Below, one piece after another: positions 43,480-50,769 of a DNA stretch of 50,769 bases. The stretch covers positions 1-50,769 of the forward strand of contig JAJZOD010000010.1 of assembly GCA_021852055.1 (NCBI GenBank), given 5' to 3'. Both the position numbers and the translations under genes were made by a program. The notes beneath the pieces are model-generated. The model ran no database searches. It saw nothing but the letters and a program-made list of their open reading frames with translations, and was not told where the DNA came from. Within the stretch, counting starts at the first letter, position 1. The number at the start of each line of letters is the position of its first letter. The stretch is from Microcaldota archaeon. GTDB taxonomy: Archaea > Micrarchaeota > Micrarchaeia > Micrarchaeales > CABMGC01.

Positions 43480-45363
43480 ATGAACATAAAGAGTACTGCC
43501 AAAGACGAATTTGCAAGGCTCATACGCATAAGCATAGAAAAAACCTTTCCGGATATAGCAATATCAGAGAAGGATTTGGCGCGCACCATATCCTATTCAA
43601 AGGGAACTGATTGGGACATAAGCTCGTCTATAGCGCTAAGGATGGCAAAGCAGGCAAAATCACAGCCTTCAGCAATCGCCGAATCGATTGCAAAGAGCGC
43701 AGACAACAGCGTACTTATATACAATATAACGCAGCTAAACGGCTACATAAATGCAAAGATAAACGAGAAAGAGCTGTCAAGGCTTGTCATAGGTGCAGTG
43801 CTTGAGCAGCGTGAGAAATACGGCAGTTCTGACATAGGTGCTAAAAAACGCGTGCTTGTTGAGTTTCCATCAATAAATCCGAATAAGCCTCTTCATGTCG
43901 GGCATCTCCGCAACCCTCTGCTGAGCGATGCAGTTTGCAATATACTCTCCTTCTGCTCCTATACCGTCGAGCGGATTGATTACATAGATGATCTTGGCCT
44001 GCAGATGGCTGAGATACTGTGGGGCACTAAAAACATCCCCTGGGACCAAAAAGGCAGGAAGTACGACCAGTTTCTGGGTGAGGAGTATGTCGAGATTAAC
44101 CGGCATCTCAAGAATCCTGGGGTAGAGGACAGCATAAAATCGCTGCTGAAACGCATGGAGCTGCATGGCAGCCCGGAGTATGCTGCAACACGGGAGATAG
44201 CGTCACAGTGCGTCAGGGCGCAGTACGAGACTCTGTTTGCGTACAACATATACCACGACGCAATGATATGGGAAAGCGACATAATGCATATTAATCTGCT
44301 TGACACTGCAATGGAGCTTTTGAAGAAGCGCAACATAGCAAGGCTGGAGACCGAGGGCAAGTACAAGGGATGCCTTGTAGTTCTTAAAAAAGGCATTGCC
44401 GAGGGCGATGACAGCGCCAAGGTGCTTATAAGGAGCACAGGCGCTGCAACATACATAGCAAAGGACATAGCATTCCATATGTGGAAGATAGGGCTGATAC
44501 AAGCCGATTTCAAATTCTCTAAGTTCATAAAGCAGCCTAACGGCAAATACGTCATGTCATCCGCAGATTCAGGGGAAAGCATAGAGTTTGGAAATGTTGA
44601 TACTGCCATTACAGTTGTGGGCTCTGCGCAGAACATGCAGCAGGCAATTCTGAGGGATGTAATACGCGAGATAGATCCTAATTCAGTAAACAAGCTGTAC
44701 CATCTGTCATACGGAGAGATAAGCCTCGCAGAGGGAAAGATCAGCGGCAGGGCGGGCACATGGCTGGGAGGTTCAAAGAACTATACTGCAGATGACCTGC
44801 TGCGCGAGGTGAAGGCAAAGGCTCTTGATATCGTAAAGAGCAGCAATAGGGCAGGCATGGAGATTAGCCAGGATGAAATAGCCGGCAAGGTCACCCTTGC
44901 AGCCATAAAGTTCGATTTCTTAAGGGTGGAGCCGTCAAGGAAGCTTGTGTTCGACTGGGAGCGCGCCCTAGACTTCAATTCAAACAGTGGGCCTTACTGC
45001 ATGTATATGTATGCGCGCGCTTCGCGCATACTTGAAAAAAGCGGCGCAGGATTCACTGGCAGTATGCCGCAGCTCACTGCCGATGACTACTCCAAAATGA
45101 CCCGAGGCTGCGAATTTGAGCTTATTAAGCGTATTTCTGAGTGCCGTGAAACAGTCGAGAAGGCGTGCGCAGAATACAAGCCAAGCATGATAGCAGAATA
45201 CGTGCTTGACATTTCTCTGCTTTTTTCAAAATTTTATCAGAGCACAGATGTCCTGAAATCTGGAGATTCAAGAAACCTCCGTCTATACATTGTAATGGCT
45301 GCAAGGCAAATTATATATAACATGCTTTGCTTATTAGGTATACAAACAGTTGAAAGAATGTGA
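43480..45363 (+). CDS. argS: arginyl-tRNA synthetase
   Basis: 627 residues from ATG 43480; the longer frame from 43249 runs antisense through the peptidase gene and is rejected. The N-terminal additional domain is followed by the HIGH-type motif SINPNKPLHVGHLRN, then LLSDAVCNIL, IDYIDDLGLQM and AATYIAKDIAFHMWK. The KMSKS counterpart is GKISGRAGTWLGG. The C-terminal anticodon-binding domain includes SGPYCMYMYARASRI and FYQSTDVLKS. It charges tRNA-Arg. The stop codon is immediately followed by a tRNA-Arg gene, an unusually direct linkage of enzyme and substrate. Confidence 0.95.
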   Translation: MNIKSTAKDEFARLIRISIEKTFPDIAISEKDLARTISYSKGTDWDISSSIALRMAKQAKSQPSAIAESIAKSADNSVLIYNITQLNGYINAKINEKELSRLVIGAVLEQREKYGSSDIGAKKRVLVEFPSINPNKPLHVGHLRNPLLSDAVCNILSFCSYTVERIDYIDDLGLQMAEILWGTKNIPWDQKGRKYDQFLGEEYVEINRHLKNPGVEDSIKSLLKRMELHGSPEYAATREIASQCVRAQYETLFAYNIYHDAMIWESDIMHINLLDTAMELLKKRNIARLETEGKYKGCLVVLKKGIAEGDDSAKVLIRSTGAATYIAKDIAFHMWKIGLIQADFKFSKFIKQPNGKYVMSSADSGESIEFGNVDTAITVVGSAQNMQQAILRDVIREIDPNSVNKLYHLSYGEISLAEGKISGRAGTWLGGSKNYTADDLLREVKAKALDIVKSSNRAGMEISQDEIAGKVTLAAIKFDFLRVEPSRKLVFDWERALDFNSNSGPYCMYMYARASRILEKSGAGFTGSMPQLTADDYSKMTRGCEFELIKRISECRETVEKACAEYKPSMIAEYVLDISLLFSKFYQSTDVLKSGDSRNLRLYIVMAARQIIYNMLCLLGIQTVERM

Positions 45364-45469
45364 GGGTCCGTAGCTCAGCTTGGATAGAGCGATGCCGTCC
45401 TAAGGTTAAATCACCCGTGGTGATGCCGTTCTAAGGCAAAGGCCGCGGGTTCAAATCCCGCCGGACCCG
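45364..45469 (+). tRNA. tRNA-Arg with a 31-base intron (anticodon CCT or TCT)
   Basis: The acceptor stem GGGTCCG pairs with CGGACCC (45462-45468), followed by discriminator G. The D stem is GCTC/GAGC with loop AGCTTGGATA, including the A20 typical of tRNA-Arg, and the T arm is GCGGG-TTCAAAT-CCCGC. About 31 extra bases lie in the anticodon region. GATGCCGTCCTAAGG (45391-45405) and GATGCCGTTCTAAGG (45422-45436) are direct copies 31 bases apart, each containing a full seven-base anticodon loop, GTCCTAA or GTTCTAA. Splicing after the first loop yields anticodon CCT; removing the first copy yields TCT. Both read Arg codons (AGG, AGA). The excess DNA contains the hairpin ATCACC-CGT-GGTGAT. I could not build a perfect bulge-helix-bulge for either choice. 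Confidence 0.9.
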
Positions 45470-45485
45470 TATGATAGTTGATGCA

Positions 45486-46565
45486 ATGGCAAAAATCTCA
45501 AGAAAAACAAAAACCAGCGTTTCGCCAGGCCCGGTAAAGGAGCCCAGCGTTGTAGTGAAGCCACTCGGCAAGCTTGGCGGTCTAGACGGGATACATCTGT
45601 CGCTGATAGCCCTTGTTGTCATAATGGCTGCACTGCTCTTCGTTGTTTCAGGCGGCAGCCGAGTTCAGGCAACCAACTCTACTACAACAATACAGCAAAA
45701 TTGCCAGTACTCCGAATCAAATGGCACATGCCTGGTGCCACTGCACAACGCATCACAGATTCGCTTGGACATTGAGAAGTTCATAGCAAGCTACGCATAC
45801 CTTAATACATCCTATTCGCTGCTTCCGTACATAACAGACGTGAATGCAATGAATATATCATATGTTGCATCAGGGCATATCTGGTACGTCACAGTTCCGG
45901 TAAAAAGCCTTTCAGGAAACAGCACCGTATATCTGGGCTTCAGTGTCAATGACAAAAACTCAAGCATAACGCCATTCATACAGTCAATAACCCCCTCGCT
46001 GTCAACACCAGATTACGTAAAGTCATATGGCGTTGTTGAGCTTGCAGGCAAAGCCGCATGCAGTACAAGCCTTCCTGTATCAGTATATTGGTTCATCGAC
46101 CCTTACTCGCCAGGCAGCATAAGCAGCCTTGCACAGCTTAATTCGATCAATTCCAAATTTAAGGGCAGCGTGCAGACGCATATTGAGATATTATATACGC
46201 AGTACTCTGCACAGGTAGCCGCAAGCCATGGCATAAACAACACACAGGCACTGGGCAAGTACCTCTTTTGTGCGTCTCAGCAACCTTCATTCCCTGAGTT
46301 TGCCAGCACACTAAACAGCACCTATGATGGTCAGTATGTGTCGCCTTCATTCCTGGCAGCGATGTCCAAAAATTCGGGGCTCAACTCAACGCAACTGGAC
46401 GCGTGCATGAATAATTCTTCAGCAATAATAAGCAGGCAGTCAGTGCTTGCACAGTATTATAACGTCACATCAACTCCGCTTGTTGTGACAGACTGCCAGT
46501 TTCAATCGATACCGCAAACAACGCAGTATGCGCTGTGCATTGCAAACAGCACCCTGTGCAAATAG
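45486..46565 (+). CDS. membrane-anchored thioredoxin-fold-like protein lacking CxxC
   Basis: 359 residues from ATG 45486; ATG 45471, one base after the tRNA, is in the same frame. A basic cytoplasmic start is followed by one helix at about 40-60 (LIALVVIMAALLFVVSGG), then an extracellular domain with many sequons. The segment VSVYWFIDPYSPGSISSLAQ looks like the DsbA/DsbG entry strand and active-site loop, but CxxC is replaced by PYSPGS. The late phrase VTSTPLVVTDCQFQ resembles the cis-Pro strand of the same fold. It may be a non-redox chaperone or sugar/peptide-binding relative of disulphide isomerases (inference). Isolated Cys residues occur elsewhere in the ectodomain. Confidence 0.65.
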   Translation: MAKISRKTKTSVSPGPVKEPSVVVKPLGKLGGLDGIHLSLIALVVIMAALLFVVSGGSRVQATNSTTTIQQNCQYSESNGTCLVPLHNASQIRLDIEKFIASYAYLNTSYSLLPYITDVNAMNISYVASGHIWYVTVPVKSLSGNSTVYLGFSVNDKNSSITPFIQSITPSLSTPDYVKSYGVVELAGKAACSTSLPVSVYWFIDPYSPGSISSLAQLNSINSKFKGSVQTHIEILYTQYSAQVAASHGINNTQALGKYLFCASQQPSFPEFASTLNSTYDGQYVSPSFLAAMSKNSGLNSTQLDACMNNSSAIISRQSVLAQYYNVTSTPLVVTDCQFQSIPQTTQYALCIANSTLCK

Positions 46566-46572
46566 TAATTCA

Positions 46573-47055
46573 ATGAAGCATATAGTTGTAGGAGTAGATA
46601 CTGGCAAGACATGCGCAGTTGCATGCGTTGACCTTAATGGCAATATAGTATCGCTTAAGACAAAGCGCTTTGCAGGCCTTAACTGGATTGTACAGGTCGT
46701 AACAGAGGCCGGTTCTCCTGTTGTTGTGGCAAGCGACAAAAAACATGCAAATACGCAGCTTGCAAAGCTCGCGGCGATATTCGATGCTGCGCTGTTCACG
46801 CCTAAAGACGACATAAGCGTAAGCAGGAAGAAGGAGTTCATGCTTCCAAAAAAGGCTGCCAACCTTCATGAGCGTGATGCCCTTACTGCAGCCATGTCGG
46901 CTTACAATGCATACTCTAGCAAGCTCAATCAGATAGAGCACCTTGCGCGCGAGAAAGGCGTGGATGACATTGATGGAGTCAAGGCTCTTGTAGTTAAAAA
47001 GCACTCTTTTCATGAAGCGGTAACAGGGAAAAAGACAGGCAGGTTCGTAAGGTAA
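46573..47055 (+). CDS. DUF460 RNase H-like protein
   Basis: 160 residues from ATG 46573, which lies just past the stop of the previous gene; the longer frame would overlap it. HIVVGVDTGKTCAVACVDLN opens an RNase H-like fold with the first catalytic Asp. VVVASDKKHANTQLAKLAAI and ERDALTAAMSAYNAY supply the other expected acidic positions. This matches COG2433/DUF460, predicted nucleases of archaea. Only the nuclease core is present; many homologues carry a long coiled-coil and a second domain, so this is a short form. Confidence 0.8.
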   Translation: MKHIVVGVDTGKTCAVACVDLNGNIVSLKTKRFAGLNWIVQVVTEAGSPVVVASDKKHANTQLAKLAAIFDAALFTPKDDISVSRKKEFMLPKKAANLHERDALTAAMSAYNAYSSKLNQIEHLAREKGVDDIDGVKALVVKKHSFHEAVTGKKTGRFVR

Positions 47056-47084
47056 ATATAAGCAAAACAAAGAATCCAAGAGAG

Positions 47085-47093
47085 GGTTTATAG
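47085..47093 (+). promoter_or_regulatory. TATA box of the aminotransferase gene
   Basis: GGTTTATAG about 36-40 bases before ATG 47129. Confidence 0.4.
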
Positions 47094-47128
47094 ATTTGCC
47101 TTCATAATTTATTGCAAAAGGTCAAAAA

Positions 47129-48343
47129 ATGTCATTCATATCAGATGCCTGCAGTGGCATAGAGAATCCCATACTCGAGCAGGGCATGCTAGCACGGGAG
47201 ATGGAAAGGAACGGCAGCAAGCTCATAAAGATAAACATAGGCGATCCTGCCGGGTACTTTCAGCTGCAGAAGAACATAGCGTGGGCGTACAAAAAAGCTA
47301 TAGACGATGGCCATACAAACTATGCAGAAGAGCAAGGCCTCCTGGAGCTGCGTGAAGAGGTGTCAAGAAGGTACTCAAAGATGTACGGTGTGGGTTTTCA
47401 TGGAGATGATGTTATTGTAACCCAGGGCGTGAGCGAGGCGCTTTCATTCCTTAATCAAAGCCTTATAAACAGCGGCGACTCTGCCGTAATATTCAAGCCG
47501 TTTTTCACAGAGTACCTTACATACCTTAAATTATCCGGGGGCAATGCAGTCATGCCTGCACTCGACGAGAAGAATTACTGGGATATAAACATAACCGAAC
47601 TTGAAGACCAAATGCGCGCCAACAAATCCAAAAAGCTGAAGTATATGCTTATTACAAATCCAAACAATCCAACTGGAACAACGCTGACTGAAAAGTCTAT
47701 GCGCGAAGCCATAGAGATAGCGAAGGACAACGACATTTTCATAGTATCAGATGAGGTATATGATGAATACCTGTATAACGGCGCAGATTTCATCAGCGTA
47801 GGGAAGCTGGCAAAGGGCATACCGCACATCCTCCTCAATGGCGCTTCAAAGAACTACATGGCCACTGGGCTGCGTGTAGGCTTCGCCATATTCCCTGAGA
47901 GCGATAAAAAAACGCAGGAGCTTAAACGGTCTTTCTTAGGCCTTGCAGGTGCGCGCCTGTCTGCAAATACGCCATCACAGTATGCTGTTCTCGAAGGCAT
48001 AAAAAACAGGGAGAAGCACAAGCAGTTCATGGATGAGAAAGTGCTGCAGATATCCAGGCAGGCAAACCTCGCCTCGCACCTTATAAACGAAACGGGCTTT
48101 TTCACAGCAGTGCAGCCGAACAGCGCATTCTACCTTTTTGCAAAGATACATTTTGATAAGCTTGACATAAAGAATGACAAGGAGTTTACCGAACTTCTGC
48201 TTAAAGAGCAAAAAGTGCAGCTTACAAGGGGATCAGGATTCGGAATGCCGGGATTCATACGCATTGTTACACTGCCAAGCGAGGCAGTGCTGAGAAGCGC
48301 AATAGAGAGAATAAAGAAGTTCTGCGAAGCGCACAAGAGATAG
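47129..48343 (+). CDS. class I/II aminotransferase
   Basis: 404 residues with the fold type I PLP signatures: KINIGDPAGYF near the N-terminus, HTNYAEEQGLLELREEVSRR, VTQGVSEALSFLNQSL, LITNPNNPTGTTL (Asn and substrate loop), IVSDEVYDEYLYNG (PLP-binding Asp and Tyr), the PLP Lys in NGASKNYMATGLRVGF and the C-terminal Arg in PGFIRIVTL. The overall pattern is closest to archaeal aspartate/alanine aminotransferases; the donor and acceptor cannot be fixed. It could link amino acid nitrogen to the dicarboxylic acids made by the TCA genes in this window. Confidence 0.9.
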   Translation: MSFISDACSGIENPILEQGMLAREMERNGSKLIKINIGDPAGYFQLQKNIAWAYKKAIDDGHTNYAEEQGLLELREEVSRRYSKMYGVGFHGDDVIVTQGVSEALSFLNQSLINSGDSAVIFKPFFTEYLTYLKLSGGNAVMPALDEKNYWDINITELEDQMRANKSKKLKYMLITNPNNPTGTTLTEKSMREAIEIAKDNDIFIVSDEVYDEYLYNGADFISVGKLAKGIPHILLNGASKNYMATGLRVGFAIFPESDKKTQELKRSFLGLAGARLSANTPSQYAVLEGIKNREKHKQFMDEKVLQISRQANLASHLINETGFFTAVQPNSAFYLFAKIHFDKLDIKNDKEFTELLLKEQKVQLTRGSGFGMPGFIRIVTLPSEAVLRSAIERIKKFCEAHKR

Positions 48344-48386
48344 TGCTAATAATCTAAACGTCAGATTTAGGTATGTTATTCTGAAG

Positions 48387-48457
48387 GGAGGCATCGTCTA
48401 ATGGTAGGACATGACCCTTACACGGTCAGAGCCTGGGTTCGATTCCCTGTGCCTCCA
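48387..48457 (+). tRNA. tRNA-Val (anticodon TAC)
   Basis: The acceptor stem GGAGGCA pairs with TGCCTCC, followed by discriminator A. The D arm contains GTC-TAATGGTA-GGAC, the anticodon arm is TGACC-CTTACAC-GGTCA with TAC at positions 34-36, and the T arm is CTGGG-TTCGATT-CCCTG. There is no intron, and CCA is not encoded. It reads GTA and other valine codons. Confidence 0.94.
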
Positions 48458-48474
48458 TATTACTCAAAGGCTTA

Positions 48475-48731
48475 TTCCCCACTATAGTTCTATAAATAAT
48501 TGCTTTTATATAGATGGCAAGGTCTGTTATCTACAAATAGGCACACAGGACCTGGAATCAACAATAAACAGCGCCCCGTGCGATATCGTGATTTCGGCAA
48601 CGCCGACAGACATCAACCGCATACTAAAGGCGAACAAGTCCATAATACGCATCAATTATGAGCTTTCACCTGTTGATGCCACGCTGGATTTGCGCCTCGA
48701 CTGCTTCGCCCGCGAGCACTCCGGAAAGTAA
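48475..48731 (+). pseudogene. C-terminal fragment resembling COG2403 GTPases
   Basis: The frame from the tRNA-Val end reads FYIDGKVCYLQIGTQDLEST, then CDIVISATPTDINRILKANK and SIIRINYELSP before a stop at 48729-48731. The ATP-x-D-x-x-R-x-x-x-x-K-x-x-x-R-x-x-YEL ending matches what I know of the C-terminus of COG2403 proteins (cyclic 2,3-diphosphoglycerate synthetase-like GTPases). No start codon exists in frame between the tRNA and the conserved part, and the GTPase domain is missing. It is probably a leftover of a gene truncated at the tRNA. Confidence 0.45.
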
Positions 48732-48773
48732 CAAGCCGAAAGGAAGCTATGGCCGCCTGCAATTACTGATAGG

Positions 48774-49925
48774 CTAATCCATCTCCCCCTCGCCAAGCTC
48801 TCCGATAGTGCCCTCCTTTTTCTTTTCCATTTTCTCGATTCGCTTCTCCTTCTTTATCTCTGCTTTTGTGCCTTCTACCGGAAACAGCCTCCTTATTTTT
48901 CCCTCGAGCTTGATGTATGCTACAGAGACCACTGGTTGAACTATCCTCAGAAGTGCAGGTGGCACGAGCGCGCCTGGTATCGCAGTCACTATCGCAATTG
49001 CCGCTGATATGTTTAGGTTTTTGGCCATCGATATTATCGTTACTGCCTGCTGCTGCTCGTACGAGAATTTCATGCGCATGTCGATAAGGGTGGCCAGCAC
49101 AATCACGGCCAACATTATGACAAGCTGGAAGCCTATCAGGAGACCAACAGTTACCGGGTGCATTACTATCTCGTTTGCCTCGTTCTCCACCATAAGGAAG
49201 ATCATGAAGAACATAGCAATCATCGTAATTAAAGTAAGGTATGGGCGTATACCCTTGTTTATGAACGCCTCACCCTTTTTCTTGTAGATAACCTTCCGCG
49301 TTATCTGGCCCAACACAAGCGGTACGACCAGCACGTAGAATATAGATTCCAGTACAGGTACGAGCGGTATCGCAGTACCTGTCATGCTGTAAATCCCAAG
49401 GAATATCGGCATCAAGAGCACGGCGGCGGAAAGGCTGGCAATCGTTATCACGGTTGCCATCTCTATGCTGCCTCCGACTATCAAGACATATCCCAATGCG
49501 CTGCTTGAGGCCGGCACTATGTTCGTTATGAAGAATCCGGTTCCAATTCCACTGCCAAGATACGGCCCCAAGAAAAAGGCCATAACTGGGGCGACTACAA
49601 ATATGTACGCAAGTGCAGCGACAATTACCTTCCATGACTTGAATGCACGCATCAAATGCTCGCCTTCGGTCCTCAGCTGCATCATTGACGGATATATTAT
49701 CATTATCGCAAAAAAGAGAAGCAGATAATAGAACAGCGAAGTGTGGCTAGCATTAAATCCGCGTAGCATATAGCCCACGGGTATCGCAATCAGTATGATT
49801 ACTATGGTATAGGCCAGCAGGTACTTCCTCAGATGCCCCTCTGCGGCAAGCAAAGCGCTTCCGTGCTGCCTTTCCACACTCTCGCCTCTCTTTCTATGCG
49901 TGCGCGCTCTTTCGTCGTTGCCCAT
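48774..49925 (-). CDS. ACR3/bile-acid-sodium-symporter-type transporter
   Basis: 383 residues. After a charged, His-containing start of about 30 residues come roughly nine or ten membrane helices, then a long Lys/Glu-rich cytoplasmic tail (EIKKEKRIEKMEKKKEG). Family features are MIIYPSMMQLRTE in an early loop, NIVPASSSALGYVLIVGGSI in the middle helix pair and the late AVTIISMAKNLNISAAIAIV, which has the Asn-rich crossover pattern of ACR3 and BASS transporters. The canonical ACR3 Cys is not obvious, so arsenite specificity is doubtful; organic anion or sodium-coupled transport are alternatives. It is last in an apparent operon with OsmC and a ferredoxin. Confidence 0.8.
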   Translation of the reverse strand: MGNDERARTHRKRGESVERQHGSALLAAEGHLRKYLLAYTIVIILIAIPVGYMLRGFNASHTSLFYYLLLFFAIMIIYPSMMQLRTEGEHLMRAFKSWKVIVAALAYIFVVAPVMAFFLGPYLGSGIGTGFFITNIVPASSSALGYVLIVGGSIEMATVITIASLSAAVLLMPIFLGIYSMTGTAIPLVPVLESIFYVLVVPLVLGQITRKVIYKKKGEAFINKGIRPYLTLITMIAMFFMIFLMVENEANEIVMHPVTVGLLIGFQLVIMLAVIVLATLIDMRMKFSYEQQQAVTIISMAKNLNISAAIAIVTAIPGALVPPALLRIVQPVVSVAYIKLEGKIRRLFPVEGTKAEIKKEKRIEKMEKKKEGTIGELGEGEMD

Positions 49926-49927
49926 TT

Positions 49928-50362
49928 TTACATCTCCTTGCCTGATCTTTCAATCGTACCGGAAATCTCCACGGAATCTTTAAGCGTGTTGTACGTGGTA
50001 CTGTACTTCAGTGCCCTCTCATTAAGGGCTTTTAATTTTTCGTCATCGGCTCCCGTGCCTACCAAGAAAACGTATTCCAGCTTTGTTATCCTCGGCACTC
50101 CTTCATCGCGGTATATCTTGACCTTTATCTCCATGCTCGAGAAATCAATTCCAAGCACTGGGGCCATCTTCTGCGCATTTATCAGAATGCACGACGCAAG
50201 CGCGCTTCCGATCGTCTCCGCCGGAGAGAACCCATAAGGGTGCTTTGCCTCTGTGCCTACGTCAGAAATCACTCTTACGTCCCGTGCGCTCGATACGGCA
50301 ATCCATTTTCCAGCCAGTTTTTCGTCTACTTCAAATACCATCATCTTATCGCCACACATCAT
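49928..50362 (-). CDS. OsmC-like protein with one catalytic Cys
   Basis: 144 residues. The OsmC core is visible as YGFSPAETIGSALASCILIN, with the peroxidatic-position Cys in a helix, then VKIYRDEGVPRITKLEYVF. At the place where typical members have the second Cys (a C-x-V-x-x-TL region), this protein has YSTTYNTLKDSVEI, with Thr instead. Classical peroxide reduction through two Cys is therefore unlikely without an external thiol. Its start overlaps the stop of the ferredoxin gene by four bases (ATGA), so they are translationally coupled. Confidence 0.82.
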   Translation of the reverse strand: MMCGDKMMVFEVDEKLAGKWIAVSSARDVRVISDVGTEAKHPYGFSPAETIGSALASCILINAQKMAPVLGIDFSSMEIKVKIYRDEGVPRITKLEYVFLVGTGADDEKLKALNERALKYSTTYNTLKDSVEISGTIERSGKEM

Positions 50363-50718
50363 TTGTTGGGCTTTGCCTCAAGGCTCAGCCTTCTGTCGTT
50401 CAGTTCCTTTTTCACCTTTATGAGCATCATTGTTTCCTTCACTATGTGCTGCGCTTTCTGCTTAGTTGTTTCGCCTTCATCAGTAAAATGTATTGTCTCT
50501 GAAGGGCACATATTGGCGCACGTCTGGCATCCGACAAGACAGTTCTTTGGATTGGCCACGAAAGACCTGCCCTTCTCATAGTCAAACGCATACACATTTC
50601 TGCCACATGAAGTCACACACAACCCGCAGCCTATGCATTTGTCTGTGTTGACAAAGAGCTGCCAGTCGATGCTGTTTCTGTCAATCCCGTGCCATTGCGA
50701 GAATTTCTCGTCTGCCAT
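50359..50718 (-). CDS. 2[4Fe-4S] ferredoxin-like protein
   Basis: 119 residues from ATG 50718. Two Cys clusters are present: CIGCGLCVTSCGRNVY at about 28-43, with Gly where ferredoxins usually have Pro after the fourth Cys, and CLVGCQTCANMCPSE at about 60-74, with one extra residue between the first two Cys. The N-terminal 25 residues and a Lys-rich C-terminal helix are extra. It would pass electrons to an unknown partner; linkage to OsmC and a transporter suggests a redox or detoxification unit (inference). Confidence 0.85.
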   Translation of the reverse strand: MADEKFSQWHGIDRNSIDWQLFVNTDKCIGCGLCVTSCGRNVYAFDYEKGRSFVANPKNCLVGCQTCANMCPSETIHFTDEGETTKQKAQHIVKETMMLIKVKKELNDRRLSLEAKPNK

Positions 50719-50749
50719 GCTATACGCCGATTATTCTATTGTAAATCCT

Positions 50750-50759
50750 AAATATATAC
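50750..50759 (-). promoter_or_regulatory. TATA box of the ferredoxin-OsmC-transporter operon
   Basis: TGTATATATT on the minus strand, about 32-40 bases before ATG 50718, fits a nearly leaderless transcript. No promoter is seen between the three genes. Confidence 0.5.
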
Positions 50760-50769
50760 AAATACAAAT

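Noticed and set aside
48411-48474. A protein start inside tRNA-Val for the downstream open frame
   Set aside because: The ATG lies in the anticodon arm region of a clear tRNA, and the first residues have no family resemblance; the frame is better explained as a gene fragment.

Overview
The window looks like a chromosome segment of a small-genome archaeon, most likely Candidatus Micrarchaeota (ARMAN-like). The evidence is archaeal-type ribosomal proteins (S19e, L39e, L31e), aIF6, PDCD5, prefoldin alpha and FtsY; TATA boxes about 25-35 nt before many starts and few Shine-Dalgarno sites; an intron-containing tRNA; and several secreted proteins whose N-termini carry the QSAMEYL class III (archaellin/pilin-type) signal. 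The lineage is inferred from remembered family features; no search was run.

Layout. 1-2868: tail of an unknown gene, two pilin-like surface protein genes and a frameshifted beta-propeller remnant between them. 3030-5249: translation cluster S19e, PDCD5, L39e, L31e, aIF6. 5380-6620: a membrane protein and a two-cluster ferredoxin with a basic C-terminal tail. 6621-23570: an accessory island holding degraded transposases of at least three kinds, a pilin-type protein fused to a TIGR03790-like domain, an AT-rich unknown gene, a truncated secreted protein and two giant modular surface proteins (1605 and about 2209 residues). The 3' end of the ferredoxin gene and the DNA behind it are present at both ends of the island as a diverged direct repeat (6507-6768 and 23571-23782). 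23877-25589: a further anchored surface protein. 25972 and 26033: a small unknown gene and pfdA-ftsY, probably sharing one promoter region. The usual archaeal neighbourhood rpl39e-rpl31e-eif6-(LX)-pfdA-ftsY is thus split by about 20 kb of surface-protein DNA.

28390-33152: a succinate dehydrogenase operon (SdhA, SdhB, an unusual membrane anchor and a 54-residue membrane peptide), with a class II fumarase/aspartase-type lyase convergent to it, so the two TCA steps succinate-fumarate-malate may be encoded together. 33303-36273: an archaellum/pilus-type secretion ATPase, which could serve the pilin-like proteins, then proline dehydrogenase and an alpha/beta hydrolase. 36370-43421: two unknown genes, a radical SAM enzyme, a histidine phosphatase, a family 2 glycosyltransferase, an alpha-solenoid protein and an M20 peptidase. 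43480-48457: argS directly followed by an intron-containing tRNA-Arg, a membrane-anchored thioredoxin-fold-like protein lacking CxxC, a DUF460 RNase H-like protein, an aminotransferase and tRNA-Val(TAC). 48475-50718: a gene fragment resembling the C-terminus of COG2403 GTPases, then on the minus strand a ferredoxin, an OsmC-like protein and an ACR3/bile-acid-type transporter in one apparent operon.

The strongest candidates for something new are the repeat-bounded surface-protein island, the tRNA-Arg gene whose intron placement decides between anticodons CCT and TCT, and the small membrane subunit of the succinate dehydrogenase operon.
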